Shown here one piece after another: positions 13,434 to 28,400 of a DNA stretch of 64,000 nucleotides. Position numbers and translations under genes: made by a program. Location of the stretch: contig NC_087076.1 of assembly GCF_026151205.1 (NCBI RefSeq), positions 17,905,419-17,969,418 of the forward strand, given 5' to 3'. Source of the DNA: Bolinopsis microptera. Its lineage: Eukaryota; Ctenophora; Tentaculata; Lobata; Bolinopsidae. The notes under the pieces are model-generated. The model was not told where the DNA came from and ran no database searches. It saw only the letters and a list, made by a program, of their open reading frames with translations. Every line of letters begins with the position of its first letter. The first letter of the stretch is position 1.

Positions 13434-16400
13434 AGTGCTGATTGTTATAAACTTCAAATCCCTCGAATGTGTGACAGTGAGCTGACTATAACCTCAAATG
13501 TGTGACAGTGAGCTGACTAAAACCTCAAATGTGTGACAGTGAGCTGAGTATAACCTCAAATGTGTGACATTGAGCTGACTATAACCTCAAACGTGTGACA
13601 GTGAGCTGACTATAACCTCAAATGTGTGACAGTGAGCTGACTATAACTTCAAATGTGTGACAGTGAGCTGACTATAACCTCAAATGTGTGACAGTGAGCT
13701 GACTATAACCTCAAATGTGTGACAGTGAGCTGACTATAACCTCAAATGTGTGACAGTGAGCTGACTATAACTTCAAATGTGTGACAGTGAGCTGACTATA
13801 ACCTCAAATGTGTGATAGTGAGCTGACTATAACCTCAAATGTGTGACAGTGAGCTGACTATAACCTCAAATGTGTGACAGTGAGCTGACTATAACTTCAA
13901 ATGTGTGACAGTGAGCTGACTATAACCTCAAATGTGTGACAGTGAACCTGACTATAACCTCAAATGTGTGACAGTGAGCTGACTATAACCTCAAATGTGT
14001 GACAGTGAGCTGACTATAACCTCAAATGTGTGACAGTGAGCTGACTATAACCTCAAATGTGTGACAGTGAGCTGACTATAACTTGTCAGAACTCAACTCT
14101 CATGAGAGTTACTGCTGCAGTTAGACGTTTGTATAATACCATATTGTAAGAGCTACTCAACACTACTCTACACTCTGTTATAATATCATACTATGTAAAT
14201 TTAAATTAGACTTTATGTAATTTTATATTACATTATATTACAGAACCAAGTTCTCCTTATTTTACTACTCTACAACTTGACCGTATAATTGTTGGAATAA
14301 ACTATTTCAGAGACAATGTTTTACATTTTAAGGTTGATTATTGAATAATTGTATTGAAAGAATAGAAAGGGTTAAGTTGATTTAATAGATGTTTTGCGTC
14401 ACGATATCTTGGTGAAGGTATAACATGTATAACTTGTATAAAGGTGCGCGCATCTACAGGTCATGAGAAAGCATTGGTGTGTTAATTTATTTTACTGCAT
14501 TACCTTTACAAGGATAATTAAGTTAGGGGGATGGTGACAGATCTAGAGCAACTATTAACCCGAGTAACTTCTTGGGTTCTTACAATTTAGGGAGTCTTAC
14601 ATTTAGCAATCTACTAAATTTACAGATTCTATCAAATACTGGTCATGTTAAGTGAAGGTAAGTTCTGACAGATTAGTAATACAACCTTACAGTTTGAGGG
14701 GAGTGAGGTTTGCAGCATTGATGAGTGGAGAATGTAAAGTTTTTATGGAAAAGGTTTATAGGCGTGGTTTGTACACTGGATAATCTCGTTGGTTCAGCGG
14801 AATATGTCAAAATATGTATGATAACAAGATAAGATATATGTTAAACATTTTCATACTCCTTTTAAACATTCTAAACACATTCCAGTGTGAAACATTTTGA
14901 TTTCATGAGATCCGTTGAGGAGGATGATTGTTTTCGTTCTAAGAACAAATTTAAAGATATGAGCGGGAGATTGATAGTTCTATCTTGAGGGAAATGTCTC
15001 AATTTAAACTGTGGCTTGTTTAGACCAATCTGTTCCTAAAAGCTTGAAAAGTAAATACCACGACTAAAGGAAATCCGAATTTAAATTTCAGCGACTCGTT
15101 GGAATGTGTTTCTAGACCGCATAAAATAATTTCATTATGATTTTCCTTTGTTTATAATACGATCAACAATAATTATAAATTTAACAATTAGACAAAACAA
15201 GTGGTTGAAAGTCATTGTTAAAAACACTTAAAAGTTGTGAAATTAGTTTGTTTATGCGATAAATTACACACGCCACCTGATTATGATTATTTCACTGCCA
15301 AAACATAAAACATAGATATTGTTTACAATCCACTGTTAGTGTACACATGCGGACGAGATTCAGGTTCTTTTGGTAGGCCCTGTAGCGGAAAGCCCCCTTC
15401 TCATTTAACCCTCAATCTCCGATCATTCGGCAGAGTGGACCGTGAGGGTTGCAGAGAGCATTAGATACTTCATTTAAAGCGCGTGAACAAAGCGACATTT
15501 AGTTACCACATGGAAATACGAGTAACCGTACCTTGTGTATTGTAATAGTACGGTATATCAGTGGAATGTTAGTGCCCTTGATGGGTACGAATGAGCATTT
15601 CTCGCTGACTTAGTGGCATGTGGCAGCAGCTGCAGGCTTGCAGAATTTGCTTCTTAAACAGTCCTCAGATGGTGTACTCGACCTTTTTAGACTTAATAGT
15701 GGACTCAAGTTTCGGTTCTATTTTTAAAGTTCTAACGTTTTCAAATGAATTCGTTTTCTAAACGTGTCCATTTTTCAGGAAGATCTGTATAAACTGTAAA
15801 TGTGCAGCGTCTGATCACCAGGCTCCTCCGACACTGCAACCCATAGATCAGGTACATTTTCATTAGATCACGTGGTGCAAATTATTTTAATTAGATTAAA
15901 CGTATATCAGATTTAATTTAAAGATATTACTCGAGTAGGTCAGATCTGAGATCTGATACATTGAGCTGCTTCAGAAAACCAAATTAGGGCAAGTGGAACA
16001 TATACTTTTCAAGAAATCACTACCTGGGATTGGTTTATTTACTTGTACTTGGGACTGAATTTAAGTTTAACTTGAGTAGTTAACTTCCTTGGCTGTCAGC
16101 TACAGTAATTGAAAACCAAGAGCTCCCAAAGAGCATCATTTGAAATTTACTTATAATTATTAATGTAGTAAGATGTATCGATAACATGTATGGTTTGGAG
16201 CAAGTGACTGTGAAGTCAGTCACATGTCAATATTTTTATAAGCAACGACAATTTCGATTAAAGCAATCACATATTTTACTCTGCTTCTCGTATTTTGTAT
16301 ACTATCAGTTCATTGTATGTTTTACTTTCTTATCACTTATGCTCCAAGTTAGGTTTAACATAAGAATCATGCTCTACTCGCTACATGTAAATCAATTATC

Positions 16401-19400
16401 TTAACTTGTGTTTTGTATCTGTGATCGCGTTTTATGATTTTAAAACCTTTAGTTTTAACCGATGTATACTTCTGGGATAGTGTGACCTGTTAGATTCGAG
16501 TCTTTTAACAGGTTCAATAAGTTTAGTAACTGATCGTATTTGCGCAGGTAAAACGAGGGAAGCAACTTGAGGACAATATCAGAGCGCAGTTCGAATGCGG
16601 GAACTACAGCTGGATCCCTGAGGGCCTGTCGCCGGTTCTGGTACGTTCTGAATGTTAAGTTTTGTGGCAAATGCCTGGAATAGTTTGCATTACATCTTTC
16701 ATAGACTAGAACAAGAGTTAAGTTTTGTTAAGTCTGCTTGTTAGACAAATTCAGTGTTATTCAGTGACATTTACAAAATCAATCCTCGTAGAAAATTCTA
16801 GATCTATTGAATTGAAAAAAGTGGTATGTGGTCGTTCAAAAATGAATGTTTGTCTAGAACTAGCTTATCAGATTGTTATGGTCTAAACAAAAACCAAAGT
16901 CTCTAAAAAAACTGGTGGCCATTTCTTTGTAGAATGTAGTAATTATTTATATGTTTTAAAATGTTATTTTATGTTGTCCATGTGATAACAAAAATCTAAA
17001 CAATACAGTGGTTTGTTAGAGACCACAAATAACTAGAACAACAAATCGTATGAAGAACAAATACGAAATAAACAATAATTAGACAGTGAAAATAGTCTAA
17101 AATATGTCTCATGAAGCTTATCATTAGTTTATTATTAGCTTATTGGTTTCTTGGTTCACACACTACCTGAAGGAGTCTACTTTCAATATATTATCTGAGT
17201 TTTGTTTCCAAACACCCCCTACTTCAACAATCAAACATCGTGCCAGTCAACACATTACCATGCAGTGTAACAGCTTCACTTGCTTGTAAATCACCCACTT
17301 ACCACTTAAATCACCCACTTACCACTCAAATCACCCACTTACCACTTAAATCACCCACTTACCACTCACTTATCCATTTTGTAAACGTTATCTGGCCACC
17401 TTGTTCTCTTCACATATATAATGTAAGTTGGATTGATATTTCTCTACAATATAATACATGTCAGGTCTAATGAAAATAACGTGCATGTTTGAGTGTGGAG
17501 ATTTCTCACAGTGGTCACTACACACACACACACACGGGCTGTGCCCTCGGGGGCAGGAAGTGAGGGGGTTTAAATAGGGTGAGGTGTGATTTGAGGTGTG
17601 ATTAGGTGTGATTTGAGGTGTGATTAGGTCAGATTGTACAAATGTTGTGACATGCAGTGTGTAGTCGGATTGTTCTCTCTATATTACTGTGTTTACCCTT
17701 GACGTGTTGTAATTTACTTATATGTCATTACATATTCACCGCTACTTAGTAGTGACGTTATGATGCATTGCATCTGGACAAGGAAAAAATGAGAAAAATG
17801 GTAAGGAACCAGCGTGCCTTTTTGCCATTTAAATAGTGAAGTCAGTGTTGCAGTTTAAACGTTAATACCTGACATTTGGCAGAAGTCACTTAATTACTGT
17901 GATGAGCTTACTCTACAACTGATTAGAGATGATAATTAATTTGTTGCTACGGTTACGCTTCTACGTGATGTACGTGTTATTGATGTAGCTGGTGCCAATA
18001 TTGGAGCCTGTGTGTCAGTGTGTTTTACACACGGTGCACTCTAAACAGACCCTGTACTTCCGTGCCACTGTGCGGATGTTGTATTATATGTAGTTTGGTC
18101 TCATTGTTAACCATATATGGTCATGTCCCAGTGCTTCAAACGGGAGGAGGTAATCAGAGTGCCCCGATGTACCTTTAATACCCGACATCGCCGGTTGTAA
18201 ATGTAGAAGGTTACATCAGCTTATTAAGATTGTCTCATGTTTCAATAATTTGGGATTCAACTCATTTAGGATCACCTTCCTTGTTGTTGCGCACTCACAA
18301 ATTAGAGGTTATGATCCTTTATATGTCTGACGTAACTCAGTTAGAACCAAAAGTAAATCTACTGTGGGAATTATTATACGTCATAGTTAGTAACCTGGGT
18401 GTGACGTTGTTGTAACTTGGGGAGACGTTTAGCGTCATCTGGGACAAAATGAACAACTAGTGCTTATCCTGTGATGGGAAATATACGATCATATTCTCGA
18501 CAATTAAATATATTCGACGATATTTCCTAGAAAGTAAAGGTGTTGCCCATTTATCCCGGAACTAACGTGGTAACCACTCTGTTCCCTCGCTCTTTGTAGG
18601 TGGCCCGGTTACTTGAATAATTTAATATATTCAATGTGGAGAAATGCGAATCATCCTTTTACTCATTACGTAATTTGCACAGAAATATGTAACTCGCGAG
18701 TTAGGGAACTTAAATGTAATGTCGTTTATGATCAAAATTATAATGAAAGTTCAAGAATAATAAACCATCAATTTACAGCCACTATCCAAGCACGAATAAG
18801 AATCAGATTGAAAAAAAACCAAATCCCTTTTTTTTAAATGATGTTGATTGGGATCGTTCACAAAATATAACATCACGTAAGCCAGATTTTGACACATAGT
18901 TATTGTGTAGAAAATATAAGCATTTCCAAGACCCTTCTCCCTAGGCTGGGTAACGTAACATGTGACACTTGCCACATGACATTAATATCTGATACTCACT
19001 CTGATACACAACTCCGATCTAAAATGATATTTTGTTCAATAGTACCTTAACATATTCAAATCTTATTATTTAGACACCGTCACATATTATGAAGCCCTCG
19101 AGTGGGGCGTGCTTTAAAAGTATAAAGATAGTGACTAAAAGCACACACATGCTGAGATGTGTGTAAGCGCTTGACGTACATGCTTAAGAAAATGTCTTGG
19201 GTTTATTTATTATTGAACTCATCCCTTTGCTTTGAAGGATGAATAATTTGCAGGTCCGCATAAATCTTTCATATGTGGGGCCATGCATGGCACTCAGAAA
19301 TTTCAACAAGCATGGATTAACTAAGTGCCGCTCATGTCTGGAACACGCGATGGGATATTTTATTTATTTTGTGACGCGCGTGCGCTGTTTTTGACGCGCG

Positions 19401-22400
19401 TTTTTCAAAACTGTGCTGCCGCCGCGCGCACATGTGCACTTGCCATTAATTCGTTCGTCTATTGTTTAAACTTTAACAACGTTCACATCACAATAGTCTC
19501 GTTTGTGTGCACACAATAGTAATTCCGAATAAAAACTGATTATAGCTTTATTTCACTGAATGTTAAGTGCTACCAACTCCTATGGTATAAAGTTTCAGGA
19601 TTTAATTAGAGTTGTTTGTGAGCTCGCACAATCTCTTAACAACTGTCGAGTTTATCTTCGTGGGCTACTGCACAGCGAACAACACTCAATGACGAAAAAC
19701 AAAATAAGAAAAAATACTTTGTGATTGCTCACTTTTTTTAAAGAAGCCGCAATAACTCAAATAATACGAGAAAGTCCTCCTTCGACGCTGTGTTTGTTGA
19801 TGGTTCTATTTCAAATCAAGTTATTCTTCTGACGTATGCTAGCCTGATTAGAATGCCTATCTTGGAATATATATATTTTACTATCTGTATTGATATATTA
19901 TACTATAGTTATGTTGTTATGTTGTGTAAGTCTGTGGTGTAGTAGCAAGAAGGTATCGTATACATTTTAGTTTGTTCTCTTGATTATTTATTAATGATTT
20001 AAATTCTACATTTTATGTAGGGTTGCTAATACAGCTTTGTACACTATTTAACCCCCAGGTAGAAGAGTACATGAAACAGCTGCCCCCAGAACAGCGTCCC
20101 TTAGTAGGCAGTGTGGGAGAACAATACAGACGTAAACTACTGATGACACAGCTCCCAGTTCACGACCACACTCCCAAGTAAGCGAAGTTATTTAACTTTC
20201 GTTCAAGAAATACCTTATTAGGAGAAACCTGGAGCAGTGGCGTAACAAAGGGCACCGCAGACTGCGCTATGTGGGGGGGGGGGGGGCAATGGTAACGTTA
20301 TCATTTTTCGCTTACTTTTACCATCCGTCATGGGTGTTAGGTGAAACTTTCTCAAAGATTTATGATGCATATAACAAAAAAATATTGAATAATTTTACCA
20401 TGCGACTAAGGAACTACGAACTGCTTTTATCCCTTTTTAGCGGGGTTGGCATAAGCCATGAGAATAATTCATTTTGTCAAAAAAATTCCAAAAAATCCCC
20501 ATTCAGACTGATTCAATCAATTTTCGCTTTCTCTTACCAACCTTTATGCATCTTTGTCTGGTGAAATTCCTCAAATATTTGGTTCTAAACCGGAGAGTTT
20601 TACCGTGCGACTAAAGAACTGTGAACTGCTTTTATCCCTTTTTTGTTGGCATCAACTATGAGAATGATATATGTTGTCAACAAAATTTTTCTAAAATCCC
20701 TTGCTTCGAACCATTATGCTTTTTTACAAGCGCCTTATAAATCATAGCCTAGAAGTTCTAGTCAAGTTTGAATTTAAAAATCCTCTTCCATTGTTTAATT
20801 ATTATTATTAATAGTTAATAGTTAATAGTACTATGTTTACAGTATGCACTGAAGGGGTATCCTAGGAAGTTTCTTGAACTTTTAACTGGTACCCCTCCTC
20901 ATTTAACCCTCAATTAAGTTTCCTATCATTCGGCTGAGTCGACCGAGGAGATCGCATAGATCCAATGGATCCTTAGCTACTCCCTAGACTAGGGAGACAT
21001 TGTTAATGTTCTCTGACATTTCTACCACTTTCCCAGTGAAGGGTTGTGCGGTGCACAAGCAGAAGAGTTAACTGAGTTTAGCAGACTGAGATATGAGATG
21101 AGTCACGGGGTCGGTACTGTCAGGACCATCACCAATCAAGAAGCCGACATGTTTGACTGCAGAACCGTGAGTAAAAATCACTTATAATTTACGTCATTCT
21201 GATGAATTTTGATAAGTTGTATTTTTCTATTCTGATGAGTTTCGAAAGATCTCACAGAAAGAGTTTTTAGGTGATTACCGGGTAGTCTTTACCAAGAAAC
21301 AATTAAAACATACACCAAACTAACAATTCCTTCCTCCCTCAGTGTCAGTCCCCATTATGCGCAGACCAACTGGGCGTCTTCACAGAAAGAGCAGGCTCTG
21401 CTTGTATTTGGTGTGTGGGGTGTTTCAAGTGTGACGTTTGTCAGGAACCTCTGGTAGATCTCCACTATTTCTACAAGGATGGTGAACTGTTTTGTGGTCG
21501 ACACCACGCCGAGCTGTTAAAACCACGCTGTAATGCTTGTGATGAGGTAAGGAATGTTTTCAGTTGTCATGGTTAGTGGATTATAAACATGAGCAGTGGA
21601 TTATGACATTATGAGGTCATCCAACATCATTTATTTCGACAGAAGTTTCTGGAGTTACCAAATAAATTTATGTTCCTCTAACTTGAACTCCATCAGCTAA
21701 TCCTGGCAAAAGAGTACACGTTAGCAGAGGACAGAAACTGGCACATAGATCACTTCTGTTGTTGGGAGTGCGACTCTCCGCTTGGGGGACAGCGCTATGT
21801 TACCAGAGACGATCATCCCTTCTGTATTCTATGTTACGAGGAGCTGTTTGCTCGTGAGTATGCTCATCATATTACCGAATATTACTTTATAATATACATC
21901 ATTCAACTCTACAGACAAACACCGAACTCCTAGCCAGCTAATTAAATCCTGAGCCCAATTTAAACCGGACCAGTTAGATTGCTGACTGTCTAGTTGATTG
22001 CGTATGTAATTCATTCTGGACCAGCCTGTTGTCTACCATCATACTGGTACTTGTAACTTATTACAAGTTTAAATTCCATTTTAAATTCCATGTGAAATTC
22101 TGCGATGAGATTCCATGTGGGATTTCATGTAGACCTGGGTCTTCTTGCAGCCTGCAGCCTGCCCCGACACATTGCTTGCACTATTTCCATTTGCTAACTG
22201 TTGGAATAGTTCAGAGTTTGAATATTACCACCAAGTGAAGTGTCAGCTTAACAGCCCAGTAACCAAGTACTGCAGATCTACTGCAGAGTGGATGTGCTGA
22301 GTATAGTTCTGTATTCGACGAATGTGGCGCCGTCTGCCTCTCTAATTACAAAAAGAAGCTATTGTACACTCGTGTATAATTGCACTCATCTGTACTCTGC

Positions 22401-25400
22401 GTGCGTGGGAGAGAGCTTGGGGGGCTCTGAGTATAATTATTTGATATATCATTACTCCTGATTTAACATGAGTTGTACACTCAGCCGCAGTGTGGAATTG
22501 TTGCGGTTTGTGGTAGGAGATCTTTGTAACTGGTTAGTCGTAAGTTGTTACTAGTAGTAACGACAGTATTACTAGTCGTAACGACAGTGTTACATGCAAT
22601 CCATTTCCATATTGTACACTAGCTCAGATAGCGGTTTAGCTCCTGTCCTTAGCCTCCTTAGTTCTTCTAGTGTGGTTAACTCTTACTTAACTGCTGCTAT
22701 CGGTCTAGTCTATATACTCCGCATCACTATCAGTGTAGTTGCTATTGGATAGTTCTAAACAAGTAAGGGCTGTATAGTAAAGGCTCACTTTAATCTATGT
22801 GCTCTACATTACAGCCCATACATAATTTCTAGCCGTATATTAGACGTCAACCTGTGGCCAGAGAGAGAGAGAGAGAGAGCTGGGTTGCCGCCCTAGTTAG
22901 CTCTTACTTTAGTTTTAGTTAATTAGCTGAACTACATTTCAAGAGAGATCTCTAAATCTAATCGGTAGTTCCGGTATTGAGGGTTTTGCGGGATCTTAAG
23001 CGAGCGGCTAGCCTGTCTTTTGTGCTTACATTTCTTTGTGATCTTGGTGTACTTTTAACTTTGTTCAGCTGCTCAGGTTGTATTCAGAACCCTTTGAGTT
23101 TGGATATTTAGATTTATATACGTTAATATTATAACAATTAGGCAGTCAAACTCGGCATATTATATTTTCTAAAGTAAACAGTGTGTATTGAAACGTCTCA
23201 TTTTCCTGAATTCTTGACGCCGTCTGGAGTTTACGTTGCTTTATCCGTTGTAGCAAATGAACATCTTAGCCATCTGGATCATTGCTTTTATTTGCTTCAT
23301 GAAGTCGTCAGTCTTTGAATCCTCGGTTTCAGCACCAAAGCTGAACGTCTGAGGGCAGATAAACTGTTTTACCCAGTTGAGAATTACCGTGAAGAAATCT
23401 GGGTCAATACCCCTCTCGTTTACCTCCAGGGCAAAGGACAGGGTCAGAAGAAAGGAGGCAATAAAAACTATTCTGAAAACCATTTTGAGTGAGCGACAAC
23501 AAAGAAGTGCTCGCAGTTTGATTCTGTTCGCGGTTTTGTCCTGTGTTGCTCAATCATGAATCAGGACTTGATACTTTTTACACCTCTATACGATGTTTTT
23601 AGTCAGATATTTAATATAGATGTGCGATATTGGGAATAATAGAATAGAAAGGCAATACACGTTTTAACCAATGATAGACCGCCCAATTTGACGATAAAAA
23701 CGTTTATTTCAAGGCTGTACCTGAAATACAAAGGGAATCTAACATTTCATTCTCAGCACCGTGCAAAAAATGTGCCCTACCCATTGGACTAGACAGTGCT
23801 CACATGGTACACAGAGAATACCACTGGCACGCAACTGAGTCCTGTTTCTTCTGCGAGAATTGCCAGGTTATTATAAAACTTAGTAAAAGCTGGAGATTTT
23901 GTAATTAAACTATTCGCCACGATTCTAACAACTGCTATGAACTTTACCTTAACTTAATTCTCCTCAGGTCTCCTTGATAGCCTCCCCCTTCCTCTTCAAG
24001 TTTGAGGAGATATTCTGCTCTTCCACCTGCGCTCAGCAGTACTCAGTATCCCAGCTGAGCGACGAGCCACCCGAAAAACACCCTCAGATAGAGATTGTAG
24101 AGGACAACCCTGTGGACAGGTTAGTGGCTCTTGTGTTCGTGCTTGTGTTCGTGCTTCTGTTTGTGTTGTCCCCAATATTGTATTGAGAAATGATTCGACT
24201 CAGTTGTGAGTATAAACACACCTGGTACCCCGTACCCGCAAGTAGCTGATTCTTAGAGCCCTGTTGAACGTTATATTTGGAACCCTGTAGTGTGCAGTGC
24301 GGATTATATGTATTAGGTACGCTACTTTTAGGACCGCATTGAAATTGAGAAATTTCTGAAACCATTATTGGACCCTCAAGTTATATAGTTCCCTGATTTC
24401 ACACCATTAAAACGGGATTAAAACATTGAGGCAACTAGTCATGAGTATCATTCATTACATTGAATACCAAATCAATTGTCACCGTTTCTGCCTGTTTAAT
24501 CAGATTGACCCGGTGAATAAATCCATTTAGCTGTGACCGGTCACCCAAACCATCATGAACCCAAAGAAATAACGGTGGAAGTTGGGTTTAGTTCCCCGCG
24601 TGTATAAGACATGTTAACTAAGAAATAGATATTGAGTTAGCTCCGTCATTTGATCAGGCCCCCCTCTCTCACTCTCTCTCTCTCTCATTATACACTCTCC
24701 CACCTGCTGTTACATGGTCCTGCTGGAGTAGTATTCCTTGTAGTTCTAGTTACTGTAGTGCCCAATTTAGAGGTGTTTTCTGCTCTTTTGTAATATTACT
24801 TTTAGAATATTCTCGAATGTAAAGGTAGCGTCGCAATTCCCCGGTAATCCCACTTAACTAATCCAAATCGATTTTGACTTTACCGCCGGATTTCATTTAC
24901 TCCTGAAAGTGTTAATATACTTATAGATTCCTAAACTATGTCATTTAACTTTTGTTTGTAGCTATAAATTTATTAAACCTTTCCATATAGCTACAAATTT
25001 ACTTGTTTATTCTGCTCGCAATATTGAAATTAGCAAATTCATCAGAAGCAGAGTTCAGAGCATACTGAGAAAAGAGTCGACTCCTTCACCTCCCAAAGAG
25101 AACGGATTGCAGCACAAGAAAGTAATGTTTGACGTGTCACGGGATCAGGAGCTGGAGCACGAACTGGAGTACGAACTTGAACAAGATTTGGAGTATATCA
25201 CTTCAGAGATCACGCGGACTCAATCAGAGGAAGAGTTTGAGTACTTGGAGAAATCTCTCATTGAACACCGTGAGTCTTTTGTTTGGATCTAGTGCTATTA
25301 AAGCTTACTCTCAGGAGTAAAACACGCTGTACACGTCATACATGTGTACAATTCTCCAATTGCTTGAAAGCCGCAGTTCTCTCGTGTAGCTAGCTTATGA

Positions 25401-28400
25401 GAGTGTAATTGTGGGCCCATTAACTCAATTAAGTACTTAACTCGCCGATATTAGGTGTGGACTTGCCGAGCCGCCCTTCTTTGCAGCTTTACTGTTCCTG
25501 TGCTCAACTATTACTTTTATATGCTACAAGATAGTCTCGTGTAGTTTAAATAATCGGTAACTGTACCGTATTGGAATTGTTTTCTATAGGATTATCAGTT
25601 TTTAAAACACCCCTGTGATTTGTAATATTTAATCATTCTCCAGATGTTGTAGAAGAACAGTGTGGAGACTGCAACGAGTCCCTTCTTGAAGAAAACCCTG
25701 CTGAAAAGGAGTCTCCAATTTCAGTCTCCTCATTCTCTGAATCACCAATGAGTGAACCTGAACATTCGGAATTATTTACAGTTGACATAGATATTATGGA
25801 AGCGGATGTCGTAAAACCAGAGGTTACCGAAGTAGTAATAGACATAACGGAAGAAAATGTGGCTAAACCAGAGGTTACCGAACTAGAAATCAGTTTGCCA
25901 GATACGGAAGATGGACATGCTGAGGAAGATGTAGATTTTATGGTAACCGATCAAACTGGACAGATCGATAGTCAGGAAGATGTTGATGAATCAGATATCT
26001 CTGACAATGAGCCTAGTATTGATAAAGTTGAGAATAAAGGCAATGAATCAAAGCTAGATATTTTGGAAAATGATACATCCTATGAGGAGATCATGTTACA
26101 AGTAGAGAATATGATAAGCCCAGAAGAAGTTTCGATAGAAGAACATACTGAGCCTGCAAAACAAGAGGAAAATGAAGACGAGCAAGAGCAAGAGCGAGAG
26201 CAAGAGGAGGAACAGCCTCTCACGCCCCAGAAATTGCCTCTTACACCAGAGATTGTTGTAACTGACCCGCAGTTCTCAAGTAACGGGGTAGAAGAAACAA
26301 CAGAGGAGCAAAATCAGTCTGAGGAGCATGTTAGCGTGTCTTCAGAGGCTGAAACAGACATTTCAATGGAAGTAAATGTGGATGTGTCACTGTCAGCGGA
26401 GGTGGAATCTGTGGAATTGGAGGAGAGGCCAGAGGTTGGAGAGGAGAGTGTTGAGACTCCTGAGGAGAAGGAGAACCATCCACTTAGGAACAGGACTCAT
26501 AGTGACAATGGTCAGTTTACAAGATGTGCTACTCACATTTTGTTTAATTTGCAATGCTCTGATTTCCCATCATTATATATGTTTTTACAACAGCTTGACA
26601 CTCTATATTTGGCATACTCGTAATCATGGTATGCTCGTGGTTCTATATCCAATATTCTTGAACGGATTCGCTCAATAAGTTAAAATTTCAGACCTAGACC
26701 TGAAACCGCCCAGAAAACCTGCTCGGAACAAACTGTCCTCTGCCTCCTTCAACAGAGTGCTAAGGAAGATAGACCACACCAGTAACAATACCATGTTCCT
26801 GGATAGACCTGGTAAACGTCTCAAGAACAGACCGAGAAGTATGAGCAGTCTTAATTCCCACAACAAGGTATGTCATAGTCATTAAGTTCCGGCGTTATGT
26901 ACGTACAAATTGTTGGTTGAGACATTGTGACTCTGTCAGTGAGTGTTATTCAAAATATTCAAAATTCTAATTGATAGAGAATATAGCCGTGATAGACTGA
27001 TTAAAGGCATTAAACGTTGTCTGAGGAAATATGATAACGTTTTCAGGAAGTTCGGTATTCTAGATGACCGTAACATTATTAAAGAACTCCCCTGATATCT
27101 TTTGATTTATTGAAACACGGGTACTAACTCTGCTAAACTGAACAAATTCTGAAACTTAGGTGAATAAGTGTACAACGTGCTAAACCGAAGTTCAGACTGA
27201 CCAGTGAAAATGGGCGAGCGTACCAAGTGTCATTTTAATTAGAAGTTTTAGTCAGTGATTTATTATTGAAGCTTGTAATTACAATATCTAATGCTCCTAT
27301 AAATACTTTAATTAATTGTTTGTCCCGTTATTCTTTTTCCTTCCTCTTTTCCTTGTCATCCCCTTTAGTTTTAAGATTCTTGCTATAAATGGCTACAGCT
27401 AACACTATTAATGCTAAGTACCAAACAACAAGTGGGAGGTGGATCGTTGGTACCATTAAATCGATTTAACACCGCAATTCCAGTCGCAAGCCTGGGACCA
27501 CTACTAGCATAGTCACAACATCTACAAAGCTGCCATATAGCCTGACTGACAATTTTCTCGACTGACTGACAATGTTTCTTTTTTTTTCCCCCATTTAGAA
27601 TACAAAGATTAGTACATTTTAGCTTATGATTAATATTATATTTTTACCTATAGTTTACTTAGATTTTGTATGTCAATATTTAGATTTATTTCACAAAATA
27701 ATTAATCTGGTTATTAGCAGATTATCGGAAATAAAACTGTAACGTTGTTGTTAACTTCAGCCACAGAACACTCTGGAGCAAAAAGAGAATCTAGTGAGTA
27801 TGTACGCACTAGCGCCCGACATTGCTGACATGGTTGCGAGCGTATATCAGAACCAGAACTCTATTAGCACCACCACACAAGTCGTCCCGGAGCGGGACGA
27901 GAACAGAACCTTGGGAGCGTCTCCAGTATCTTGTGCCACGGGGACACCCAGGACAGGAATCAGGAGGAACCCTAGTTACGAGGCTGCGGAGTTCGTGATG
28001 CACGATGTAGAGAGCGAGGGAGAAGACGATGAAGAAGGGAACGTAGAGCCTAAACAAACCAGCTTACTTCCTGACGGTCAGGAACATCTCAATTCTTTCT
28101 ATTTCTTGTTAAAACTGTCAGTTTTTAAAACAGTTAAATCATTAAAGTTCTACATCCCAAATATGTCCTAATAAAATAAGTAAATCATTCAATTTTTCAG
28201 AGTCTAATCCGGAGGCGACAGAAAGTGAACCACTACCCACCAAATCCCCTAAGAAGGGGATCAAACAGCGGCTTAGCTTCAAGAAGAAGAGAGACAAGGG
28301 GAACACTCCCCAGAAGGCGAACACTCCTCAGAAGGCGAACACTCCTCAGAAAGCTAATCTTAAAAGCCTGCCTCCAGAGACAGAGAAAAAGCGGACGAAG

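Noticed and set aside
13461-14082. Possible CRISPR array
   Set aside because: Units are contiguous with no unique spacers, in a eukaryotic intron.
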